Assembly: GCA_021372335.1 (NCBI GenBank)
Contig: JAJFUR010000080.1
Span: forward strand, 1-41,515
DNA: 41,515 nt
Reading direction: 5' to 3'
Origin: Methanobacteriota archaeon
Lineage (GTDB): Archaea; Thermoplasmatota; Thermoplasmata; Methanomassiliicoccales; UBA472
Each line of letters begins with the position of its first letter. Positions within the stretch are counted from its first letter, which is position 1. Under the pieces are notes generated by a model, which saw nothing but the letters and a program-made list of their open reading frames with translations, searched no databases and was not told the origin of the DNA. Below, in pieces: positions 8,737 through 15,610 of this stretch. The position numbers and the translations under genes were made by a program.

Positions 8737-9237
8737 TCAGTGGATCACCACGGACCGCACGCCCTTGCACGCCCGGATCTGCGGCAGGAGCTCCGGGGGG
8801 ACCGCCCCCTCGGTGATGACGAAGAGGCGGGGGTCCGGGGAGAGGTCGGGGTCGCTCACCACCGTCTGGCGCACCGAGATCCCCTCCCGGGCGATGACCC
8901 CGGTGACCTCCGCGACGATCCCGGGGGTGGCCGCGTCCGTAGGGACGATCTCCAGCGCCGTCCAGCCCATGACCGGGGCGACCTCGGTGAGCAGGGCGGT
9001 GGGCATCAGGCGTGAGTACACCGCCCGGAGCTCCGGGCTGCGCTCGATCGTGTCGATGGCCGAGCGCACGATGCGGCGGTCCACGCCCGCCGCCCGCCCC
9101 AGGGCCATGTCCGCGATCTCGATGTCCCCGCAATACACCCGGCCCTCCCGGACCCTGAGCCCGTGGACCAGGAGCAGCTTGGCCACCTTGGCCTGCGATG
9201 GGTATTTGCCGAAATGCTTGGCGAGCGATTTCCACAT
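8737..9237 (-). CDS. HTH-ACT domain regulator of amino-acid metabolism (COG2150-like)
   Basis: This is a predicted archaeal transcription regulator of 166 residues. The N-terminal half (about 1-75) looks like a helical DNA-binding region containing SQAKVAKLLLVHGLRV and DRRIVRSAIDTIE. The C-terminal half (about 92-166) is an ACT domain: LEIVPTDAATPGIVAEVTGV, EGISVRQTVVSDP and LFVITEGAVP. ACT domains usually bind an amino acid, so ligand-controlled regulation is likely. It is the first gene of a minus-strand run with the EamA transporter. A TATAA-type box 28 bases before the ATG suggests a leaderless transcript, and an imperfect dyad upstream may be its operator. Which amino acid it senses is unknown. 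Confidence 0.8.
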   Translation of the reverse strand: MWKSLAKHFGKYPSQAKVAKLLLVHGLRVREGRVYCGDIEIADMALGRAAGVDRRIVRSAIDTIERSPELRAVYSRLMPTALLTEVAPVMGWTALEIVPTDAATPGIVAEVTGVIAREGISVRQTVVSDPDLSPDPRLFVITEGAVPPELLPQIRACKGVRSVVIH

Positions 9238-9261
9238 CGATAGTAGTGATGTGTTCCAACC

Positions 9262-9295
9262 TTATAATCGTTGACAGAAGCGCGTAATAATGCGC
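9262..9295 (-). promoter_or_regulatory. Promoter and possible operator of the HTH-ACT gene
   Basis: The TATA box TTATAA (9262-9267) lies about 28 bases before the ATG at 9237. Immediately upstream of it, 9280-9295 reads GCGCGTAATAATGCGC, a 16-base dyad with 6 of 8 paired positions. This spot is suited to autoregulation by the HTH-ACT protein or to control of BRE/TFB binding. Confidence 0.45.
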
Positions 9296-9368
9296 AGATG
9301 TGCACGCTCCCATCCATTAAAGTGTGTAGTCCCTTCGGCGATAATCGGGATATTTGTGGTATTAATGA

Positions 9369-9375
9369 TTAAATA
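9369..9375 (+). promoter_or_regulatory. TATA box of the AAA/RloB cassette
   Basis: TTAAATA lies in a strongly A+T-rich stretch. The expected start point about 26 bases downstream (near 9398) falls inside the palindrome at 9395-9413. The cassette therefore has its own promoter and does not read through from neighbours. Confidence 0.55.
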
Positions 9376-9394
9376 ATGGTAATACAATTGGAAA

Positions 9395-9413
9395 TTTGTG
9401 AATAATTCACAAA
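9395..9413. promoter_or_regulatory. Operator-like palindrome before the AAA ATPase gene
   Basis: The sequence TTTGTGAATAATTCACAAA has two exact 9-base inverted arms around one central base. It overlaps the predicted transcription start and ends 20 bases before the ATG at 9434. Position and symmetry fit a repressor operator. A GGAGG Shine-Dalgarno (9422-9426) follows, 7 bases before the ATG, so the mRNA has a leader. The binding protein is unknown. Confidence 0.6.
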
Positions 9414-9433
9414 AATACAGTGGAGGATTGTGA

Positions 9434-10711
9434 ATGCTCTTAGAATTTGAGGTTGAGAACTTTCGTTCCTTCGCCGACCCTGTAACGTTCAGCATGATCG
9501 CTTCCTCCGACAGGAGCCATGCGGACCATCTGATCGCGATGGGGGGTTCCAGGGACCGGGCGATGCGATCGGCATCGATCTATGGGGCGAACGCCTCGGG
9601 CAAGTCCAACCTCGTTATGGCCATGGGCATGCTTCAGAGTATTGTATTGCGTTCCCACCTTGCGCAACTTGGCGAGCCTATGCCTTACTTCCCGTTCAAG
9701 TTCGGAAGGCCGGGGGAGTGGACGTCCACCCGATATAGGGTGGTCTTTCTAATGAACGGCGTGGAATACGAATATTCGCTGAGGCATGACGCCGCCCGGG
9801 TATATGAGGAACGTCTCTATCATTATCCTAAGAACCGTAAGGCCATCATCTTCGAGAGGGTCGATGGGCGGGAACTGAGGGCCCCCCAGGACAAAGGGTC
9901 GCTTCGAGCTACAGCTGAGAAGACCCTTCCCAACGCGCTCCTGCTGTCAAAGGCGGTACAGGACAACAATCCCCTTGTGATGCCTGCCTTCAAATGGTTC
10001 CAAGAAAGGCTCATGGTCATCCTGAAGGTCAATTCCATGGTCGTTGAGGAAAGGGCCCTCGCCAGGATGCAGCAGGATGAAAGGTTCAGAGCGCTCCTCC
10101 TCAAGGCCTTGAACATGGCAGACCTAGGGATCGTCGACGTCCGCGGCAAGGTCGTTCAAATGGACCAAGAGGAGCTGGACAGGATGCCCCCGGAGATCCA
10201 GGAGCAGATGCGAGGATTGGTGAAAGGCAAGATAGAGCAATGGCTCAGGCTGGAGATAAAGACTGTCCATCAGGCCGTGGATGAGGGCGGGAAGGTAGTA
10301 CAGATAGAGATGGACTTCCACCATGAGGAATCGTTGGGGACCCAGAAGGTCTTCGCCGTCATGGCGCTGATCCTGGAGGCGATGGAGGCCGGCCGCGTCC
10401 TGGTCATGGACGAGATGGACCTGCATCTGCACCCTCAGATCGCCAGGTTCCTGGTCGAACTTATGAACGATCCTGAGCAGAACCGGGGGAACGCTCAGTT
10501 CGTTTTCACCACACACAACACCAACCTGATCGATCTGAACCTTTTCAGGAGGGACCAGATCTGGTTCATAGAGAAGGATGAAAGAGGCCGGTCTAGCCTG
10601 TACTCGCTGTCCGATTTCAATGTGCGGACGGACCTTAGGGTCCAGAAGGCGTATGAGGTGGGCAGGTTCGGCGCGGTCCCCTTCGTAAAGGGAGGGAAGG
10701 TCATCGAATGA
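9434..10711 (+). CDS. AAA/ABC-type ATPase of an AbiL/RloA-like defence pair
   Basis: This is a 425-residue ATPase of the COG1106/AAA_15 type (OLD/SMC-like head). The start MLLEFEVENFRSFADPVTFS is the usual N-terminal strand of this family. Walker A is GANASGKS (residues 51-58). A signature-like EESLGTQK (about 298-305) precedes Walker B LVMDEMD with Asp326-Glu327, followed by LHLHP, and the H-loop is in VFTTHNTNLID. An insert of helices separates the two halves. The downstream gene overlaps by 4 nt (ATGA) and encodes an RloB-like protein. Such ATPase plus TOPRIM/RloB pairs are known phage-defence modules (AbiL; compare PARIS and OLD-type systems), where the ATPase acts as sensor. Base composition is visibly more A+T-rich than the flanking operons, consistent with transfer. 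A defence role is inferred from family and pairing. Confidence 0.85.
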   Translation: MLLEFEVENFRSFADPVTFSMIASSDRSHADHLIAMGGSRDRAMRSASIYGANASGKSNLVMAMGMLQSIVLRSHLAQLGEPMPYFPFKFGRPGEWTSTRYRVVFLMNGVEYEYSLRHDAARVYEERLYHYPKNRKAIIFERVDGRELRAPQDKGSLRATAEKTLPNALLLSKAVQDNNPLVMPAFKWFQERLMVILKVNSMVVEERALARMQQDERFRALLLKALNMADLGIVDVRGKVVQMDQEELDRMPPEIQEQMRGLVKGKIEQWLRLEIKTVHQAVDEGGKVVQIEMDFHHEESLGTQKVFAVMALILEAMEAGRVLVMDEMDLHLHPQIARFLVELMNDPEQNRGNAQFVFTTHNTNLIDLNLFRRDQIWFIEKDERGRSSLYSLSDFNVRTDLRVQKAYEVGRFGAVPFVKGGKVIE

Positions 10712-11334
10712 CGCGCCATAGAGGCCGTAGGTCCCATCCAAGGGAACCAAGGCCCCGATTGCTGATAGTCTGCGAAGGAAGGAGGACGGAGCCCAACTAC
10801 TTCGAGGGTTTCCGGAGAGAGAATCGCAATATCATCATCATGATCTGCGAATCCCCTGGGAAAACGCCGATGCAGATCGTCCGCTACGCGAAGGAAAGGG
10901 CGGACGAAATGCAGATAGGCAAGGTCACGGGGGATTCCGCCTGGTGCGTCTTCGATGTAGATGAATGTACGGACAAGGACATGCGAAGGGCGATAGAGAA
11001 CGCAGGGAGAATGCTGAGGCTGGCGGTGTCTAACCCTTGCTTCGAGTTCTGGTTCCTGCTGCACTACACTTATTTCGATAGACGCATGGACACCTGCCGG
11101 GAGGTCATCACCGAACTTCGAAGATACATCCCCAGTTATGAAAAATCAAGGGACCATTTCGACCTCCTCAGACCCATGACCTCGACAGCTGTCGATAATG
11201 CGGAAGGGCTAGAGAGAGGCCGCCGAGGGATGGGGCTTGAACCCTATTCGAGGGGGGCAAATCCCTGCACTGGTGTGCATCACCTCGTAACGGAGATCTT
11301 GACCCGACGGAGAGACCCCCCGAGGGATGGCTGA
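10708..11334 (+). CDS. RloB-like (TOPRIM-like) putative nuclease, AbiL-type partner
   Basis: This 208-residue RloB-family protein has an N-terminal basic tail (TRHRGRRSHPREPRPR) and then LLIVCEGRRTEPNYFEGF, which matches the glutamate motif of TOPRIM folds (Glu23). A DxD motif follows in CVFDVDE (Asp83, Asp85). The family hallmark NPCFEFWFLLHY (109-120) is intact. A divalent-metal nuclease role as the toxic effector is inferred from these motifs. It is translationally coupled to the ATPase by ATGA at 10708. In Campylobacter rlo loci and lactococcal AbiL, similar proteins pair with an AAA ATPase. No restriction-modification gene is nearby, so this is a self-contained pair. The C-terminal RRRDPPRDG tail looks non-conserved. 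Confidence 0.8.
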   Translation: MTRHRGRRSHPREPRPRLLIVCEGRRTEPNYFEGFRRENRNIIIMICESPGKTPMQIVRYAKERADEMQIGKVTGDSAWCVFDVDECTDKDMRRAIENAGRMLRLAVSNPCFEFWFLLHYTYFDRRMDTCREVITELRRYIPSYEKSRDHFDLLRPMTSTAVDNAEGLERGRRGMGLEPYSRGANPCTGVHHLVTEILTRRRDPPRDG

Positions 11335-11437
11335 TCGATGCGGGGGAAAGATGGCCCCCATTCTGCCAGAACCTAGTAGGCCGTGGACTGGAACATATTA
11401 ATAAAGCCTACACATTATATTTGTCAGGAACGCAACC

Positions 11438-11445
11438 CTTATATG
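11438..11445 (+). promoter_or_regulatory. Promoter of the aromatic/homocysteine operon
   Basis: CTTATATG is a good archaeal TATA box about 40 bases before the GTG at 11481. It would give a start near 11467 and a leader of about 14 bases containing a GGAAGGTGA Shine-Dalgarno (11468-11476). An additional A+T-rich stretch, ATTATATTT, lies just upstream. Confidence 0.5.
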
Positions 11446-11480
11446 CGTGCTATTAATTGACACGGCAGGAAGGTGAAAAA

Positions 11481-12272
11481 GTGCTAGGCAAGAGCGTAAG
11501 GATGGAACGCATCATGGACCGGGGCACCGGGAGGGCGGTCATCGTCCCCATGGACCACGGGATGACCATGGGCCCCATCGACGGACTAGTTGACATGAGG
11601 TCGACCATAGACAAGGTGGCGCAAGGGGGCGCCACCGCGGTGGTGCTGCACAAGGGCATCATCCCGTACAGCCACCGGTCCTTCGGGCGGGACATCGGCC
11701 TGATCGTGCATCTCTCGGCCAGCACCAAGTTCAGCAAGCGCATCGACCAGAAGATCCTGGTCACCACCGTGGAGGAGGCGCTGAAGATCGGCGCGGACGC
11801 GGTGTCCATCCACGTCAACATCGGGAACGAGTACGAGAACGAGATGCTGGAGGACTTCGGGGACATCTCCCGCCGCTGCAACGAATGGGGCATGCCGCTG
11901 CTGGTCATGATCTACCCGCGGGGGAAGGACATGAAGGACGCGTACGATCCCGACGCCCTCAAGGTCTGCGCCCGGGTGGGGACGGAGCTGGGCGCGGACA
12001 TAATCAAGACGAGCTACACCGGCGACATAGACACCTTCCGCGAGGTCGTCCGGGGAGCACAGGCGCCGGTGGTCATCGCCGGGGGCCCGAAGATGGACTC
12101 CGACGAGCGGCTGCTGCAGATGGTGCGCGATTCCATCGACGCCGGGGGAAAGGGGGTCTCGATCGGCCGCAACATCTTCCAGCACAAGAACGTGATCGGC
12201 ATAACCAAGGCCATCAGCGGGATCGTGCTGGAGGACATGGAGGTCGAAGAGGCCATGCAGCTGCTGAAGTGA
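11481..12272 (+). CDS. aroA': 2-amino-3,7-dideoxy-D-threo-hept-6-ulosonate (ADH) synthase
   Basis: This is the first enzyme of the archaeal route to 3-dehydroquinate. It is a class I aldolase that joins 6-deoxy-5-ketofructose 1-phosphate with L-aspartate semialdehyde. Motifs include AVIVPMDHGMTMGP, LHKGIIPYS and the Schiff-base region DIIKTSYTGD (Lys176), with the phosphate-binding IAGGPKM and SIGRNIFQH near the C-terminus. It resembles the FbaB/DhnA family, but the following DHQ synthase II gene fixes the role. I chose GTG 11481 (263 residues) because a Shine-Dalgarno GGAAGGTGA sits 4 bases upstream; the TTG at 11457 would place that site inside the gene. It is first in an 11-gene run that also encodes Asd, the supplier of one substrate. 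Confidence 0.92.
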   Translation: MLGKSVRMERIMDRGTGRAVIVPMDHGMTMGPIDGLVDMRSTIDKVAQGGATAVVLHKGIIPYSHRSFGRDIGLIVHLSASTKFSKRIDQKILVTTVEEALKIGADAVSIHVNIGNEYENEMLEDFGDISRRCNEWGMPLLVMIYPRGKDMKDAYDPDALKVCARVGTELGADIIKTSYTGDIDTFREVVRGAQAPVVIAGGPKMDSDERLLQMVRDSIDAGGKGVSIGRNIFQHKNVIGITKAISGIVLEDMEVEEAMQLLK

Positions 12273-12276
12273 GGGT

Positions 12277-13314
12277 ATGTCCGGGACGGGCAAGATAGTC
12301 TGGGTGAGGGCCGACCACCTCCCGTCGGCCGCGGAGCGCAAGCGCATGGTCACCTCCGCCCTGGAGGCGGGGTACGCGGACATCGTCATAAGGGAGGAGG
12401 ACGCCGCGCTGCAGCGGGTCGGGCGCTACTGCGCGATAGTGCGCAAGGGCGACGGGCTCTACGTCGAGGGCAAGCGGCTCGGCGCCGTGCTCACGGTCCG
12501 GGAGGCCAAGGACGTGGAGGGGGCCTCCCGCTTCAAGGGAAAGGAGGAGGCCGTGCTCGTCGAATCGCACGACTGGAAGGTGATCCCGCTCGAGAACCTC
12601 ATCGCCGAGTTCCAGGGGACTGGCACCAAGGTCATCGCCTCCTGCGCGTCGGTGGAGGAGGCGAAGCTCTTCGCGGCCACCCTGGAGAGCGGGGTGGACG
12701 GGCTGGCCATCACCATCGGCGACCCGGCGGGGCTGGGGCGCTTCTCCGAGCTGCGGCGGCCCGAGGTCGCCACCATCGAGCTGGTGGAGGCCACCGTCAA
12801 AGGGGTCAGGCCGGTCAGCGTCGGCGACCGGGTATGCGTGGACACCTGCTCCCTCCTCCGCGTCGGCGAAGGGATGCTGGTCGGCTCGCAGTCCGCCTGC
12901 CTCTTCCTGGTGCAGAGCGAGTCCATGGACTCGCATTACGTCGCTTCCCGCCCGTTCAGGGTGAACGCCGGGGCGGTGCACGCCTACGTCCTGGGCGCGG
13001 ACGGCCGCACGAAGTACCTCTCGGAGGTCAAGGGCGGCACCGAGCTCCTGGCCGTGGACTCGGAGGGGCGCACGAGGCCGGTGGTCGTCGGCCGGGCCAA
13101 GGTGGAGGTCCGCCCGCTCCTGCTGCTGGAGGCGGAGGTCGGCGGCAGGACGTACACGACGGTCCTGCAGAACGCAGAGACCATCCGCCTCTGTACCAGG
13201 GACGGCTCCATCTCGGTGGCGGACCTCAAGGAGGGGGACAAGGTCCTGGTGCGCCTGGAGGAGGGCGGCCGGCATTTCGGGCATGCGGTGAAGGAGAGCG
13301 TTGTGGAGCGATGA
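12277..13314 (+). CDS. aroB': 3-dehydroquinate synthase II
   Basis: This enzyme oxidatively deaminates and cyclises ADH to 3-dehydroquinate with NAD, replacing bacterial AroB. It has 345 residues. It opens GKIVWVRADHLPSAAERK and contains the family motifs VIPLENLIAEFQ, VSVGDRVCVDTCSLLRVGEG, FLVQSESMDSHYVASRPFRV and NAGAVHAYV. It begins 4 bases after the ADH synthase stop and ends in an ATGA overlap with aroDE. Archaeal members are often around 330-380 residues, so this one is complete. Confidence 0.95.
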   Translation: MSGTGKIVWVRADHLPSAAERKRMVTSALEAGYADIVIREEDAALQRVGRYCAIVRKGDGLYVEGKRLGAVLTVREAKDVEGASRFKGKEEAVLVESHDWKVIPLENLIAEFQGTGTKVIASCASVEEAKLFAATLESGVDGLAITIGDPAGLGRFSELRRPEVATIELVEATVKGVRPVSVGDRVCVDTCSLLRVGEGMLVGSQSACLFLVQSESMDSHYVASRPFRVNAGAVHAYVLGADGRTKYLSEVKGGTELLAVDSEGRTRPVVVGRAKVEVRPLLLLEAEVGGRTYTTVLQNAETIRLCTRDGSISVADLKEGDKVLVRLEEGGRHFGHAVKESVVER

Positions 13315-14768
13315 CCAGGACCTGCGTGGCGATCTCGGAGGCGGACGCGGCCTCGGCATTGGCGGTGGCCAGGGAGGCGCTGGCGAGGGGGGCGGAGTGC
13401 CTCGAGCTCCGCTTCGACGCCATGGCTGAGCTGCCCGGCGACCTCACGCCGTTCTCTCAGCTTGAGGGCCGGAAGATCGCGACCCTGCGGGAGAGGGAGC
13501 AGGGAGGGGGCTGGGAGGGGACGACCGAGGCGAAATGGGAGTTCCTGCGGCGGGCGGCCAAGGCCGGGTTCGACATAGACCTGGAGCTCGGGCATCCGCT
13601 GGTGAGCAGGACGCATCTCCTCCGGCCGGCCAAGGTCATCGTCTCCTACCATGACCTGAAGAAAACGCCCTCCGTCGCCAGGATCATCGAGGTCCTCGTG
13701 GAGTGCTCCGCCCGCTCGGACATGGCCAAGGCCGCCTTCCAGGTCCGGACGGTGCATGACCTGGCGCAGCTGGTGGAGGCTGCGCAGCTGTTCGCCCTCA
13801 CCCGGGAGCGCTTCACCCTCATAGGCATGGGGGAGCTGGGCATGGCGACGAGGGTCCTGGCCCACAGGATGGGCTCCCTGCTCTCCTACGCGGCCGTCTC
13901 GCCCGGCAAGGAGACCGCCCCTGGCCAGCTGGACCTGGAAACGGCCAAGTGGCTGGGGAAGGAGCCGATGGTGACCGGCATAGTGGGGTCCCCGCTGGAC
14001 CATACCGTATCCCCGGCCCTGCACACCGCCGCCTACAGGGCCTCGGCGGTCCGCGGGACGTACCTCAAATGGGTCACGATGGTCGACGAGCTGGAGGACC
14101 TCCTGGACGTGGTGGACGCCCTGGGGATCCGGGGCTTCAACGTGACCATCCCGCACAAGGAGGGCATCCTGCCGCTCCTGGACAGCGTGGACGCCGTGGC
14201 CGAGGGGATCGGGGCGGTGAACACCGTGATCAATGAGGGGGGGAGGCTGGTCGGCAGGAACACGGACGTCATCGGCGTGCAGCGGACGTTCGAGCACCAC
14301 AAGGTGGAGGTGAAGGGGAGGCCGGCGCTGGTGCTGGGGGCGGGGGGCGCCTCCCGTGCCGTCCTCCAGTTCCTGACGACCGAGGGGGCTGAGGTGGACA
14401 TCACCAACCGGACCATGGGGAAGGCGGAGGCCCTGGCCAGGATGTTCGGCGCCCGCCCGGTGGCGCTGCGGGCGGCGGAGGAGCGGCGGTACGACATCAT
14501 AGTGAACTGCACCCCCCTGGGCATGAAGGGCTTCCCGCAGGAGGCGCCGATCTCCCCGCACGCGCTCCACGAGGGGCAGTTCGTCATGGACACCGTGTAC
14601 AACCCGCCGGTGACGCCGCTGCTGGCTGAGGCTTCCCGCAAAGGGGCGAGGGCGGTCAACGGCATGGACATGCTGATCTACCAGGCCCTGGCCTCCTTCG
14701 AGTTGTGGACCGGGAAGGCCGTGGAGCGGGAGGTCATGGAGAGGGCCTTCAGGGAGGCGCTGCCGTGA
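13311..14768 (+). CDS. aroDE: Fused 3-dehydroquinate dehydratase (type I) / shikimate dehydrogenase
   Basis: This bifunctional enzyme (485 residues) converts 3-dehydroquinate to shikimate. Residues 1 to about 215 are a class I dehydroquinase: catalytic His114 in VSYHD and Schiff-base Lys140 in SDMAKAAF, with LELRFD and the substrate-binding TLRE segment. From about residue 220, shikimate dehydrogenase begins MVTGIVGSPLDHTVSPALH, with catalytic Lys283 in NVTIPHKEG, Asp319 in GRNTDVIG and the NADP-binding VLGAGGASRA. The two parts lie in one uninterrupted frame. Start and stop overlap both neighbours by 4 nt (ATGA and GTGA). The fused arrangement is known from plants and some bacteria; most archaea that I recall have separate genes. 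Confidence 0.95.
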   Translation: MTRTCVAISEADAASALAVAREALARGAECLELRFDAMAELPGDLTPFSQLEGRKIATLREREQGGGWEGTTEAKWEFLRRAAKAGFDIDLELGHPLVSRTHLLRPAKVIVSYHDLKKTPSVARIIEVLVECSARSDMAKAAFQVRTVHDLAQLVEAAQLFALTRERFTLIGMGELGMATRVLAHRMGSLLSYAAVSPGKETAPGQLDLETAKWLGKEPMVTGIVGSPLDHTVSPALHTAAYRASAVRGTYLKWVTMVDELEDLLDVVDALGIRGFNVTIPHKEGILPLLDSVDAVAEGIGAVNTVINEGGRLVGRNTDVIGVQRTFEHHKVEVKGRPALVLGAGGASRAVLQFLTTEGAEVDITNRTMGKAEALARMFGARPVALRAAEERRYDIIVNCTPLGMKGFPQEAPISPHALHEGQFVMDTVYNPPVTPLLAEASRKGARAVNGMDMLIYQALASFELWTGKAVEREVMERAFREALP

Positions 14769-15610
14769 AGGGGAGGGCGGAGGCCAGGGGGGCCGTCACC
14801 ATCGTCAACGCCATCGCCGCCGGGAAGGGGTGCGCCGTCGGCGTGGACCTGCGCACCTGGGCGGAGGTGGAGCTGGTCCCGGGGGAGGGGGCCGAGGTCC
14901 GGCTGGAGGGCCTTCCGGACGAGCCGACGACGTTGGCCGAACTCTGCGCCCTGGAGGTGCTGGAGCGCTTCTCCGTTAGGCGGAGGGCGATCGTCCGCAC
15001 CGGCTCCCAGCTCCCGGTCTCCCGGGGGCTCAAGAGCAGCAGCGCGGCGGCCAACGCGGTGATAATGGCGACGCTGCGCGCCCTGGGGGAGAGCATGCCC
15101 GCCCTGGACGTGCTGCGGATGAACGCCGACGTCTCCGTGCGGGCGGGCGTCTCCGTCACCGGGGCGATGGACGACGCCGCCGCCTCCCTGCTCGGGGGGG
15201 TCGTCCTCACCGACAACCATGCCCGGGCGCTGCTCCGCCGGGAGCGGTTCGGCCTCGCCCCCAGGGCGGTCATCGGGGTCCCGGAGCGGATGGTCCGGAA
15301 GGCGGGGCTGCCCCGGGAGCGCATCGCGCTCCACCGGCCCCTGGTGGAGGAGGCCTTCCGGATGGCCTGGAACGGGGAGTACGCCAAGGCCATGTACCTG
15401 AACTCGCTGTGCTACGGCGCGGCCCTGGGGCTGGACCTGGAGCTGCCGCTGAGGGCTTTGGCCGCCGGTGCCCTGGGCGCGGGGATCTCCGGCACGGGGC
15501 CGGCGGTCGCCGCCTTCGTGGACCTGGGAACGGAGAGGAAGGTGGCCGAGGCCCTGGGGATGCCAACGCTGGCCGCGGACGTGTACCAGGGGGTGGAAGG
15601 ATCAGGCTGA
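14765..15610 (+). CDS. aroK: Shikimate kinase, archaeal GHMP type
   Basis: This enzyme phosphorylates shikimate to shikimate 3-phosphate with ATP. It is the archaeal non-orthologous replacement of bacterial AroK and belongs to the GHMP kinase superfamily. It has 281 residues, about the length of the methanococcal enzyme. It contains the GHMP ATP-binding loop LPVSRGLKSSSAAANAV, the segment DDAAASLLGGVVLTDN and the C-terminal GAGISGTGPAVAA glycine-rich motif. The GTG start at 14765 overlaps the aroDE stop (GTGA). A longer reading from upstream would only extend into the aroDE frame. Confidence 0.93.
   Translation: MKGRAEARGAVTIVNAIAAGKGCAVGVDLRTWAEVELVPGEGAEVRLEGLPDEPTTLAELCALEVLERFSVRRRAIVRTGSQLPVSRGLKSSSAAANAVIMATLRALGESMPALDVLRMNADVSVRAGVSVTGAMDDAAASLLGGVVLTDNHARALLRRERFGLAPRAVIGVPERMVRKAGLPRERIALHRPLVEEAFRMAWNGEYAKAMYLNSLCYGAALGLDLELPLRALAAGALGAGISGTGPAVAAFVDLGTERKVAEALGMPTLAADVYQGVEGSG

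Noticed and set aside
11342-11359. Hairpin GGGGG-N8-CCCCC after the RloB gene as a terminator
   Set aside because: No T-run follows, and archaeal terminators are usually T-rich; short GC dyads are common at this base composition.
12834-13310. Longer N-terminus for AroDE, reading from within the DHQ synthase gene
   Set aside because: It is an out-of-frame shadow of aroB' rich in Arg/Gly/Pro; the ATGA junction at 13311 and normal dehydroquinase N-terminus fix the start.
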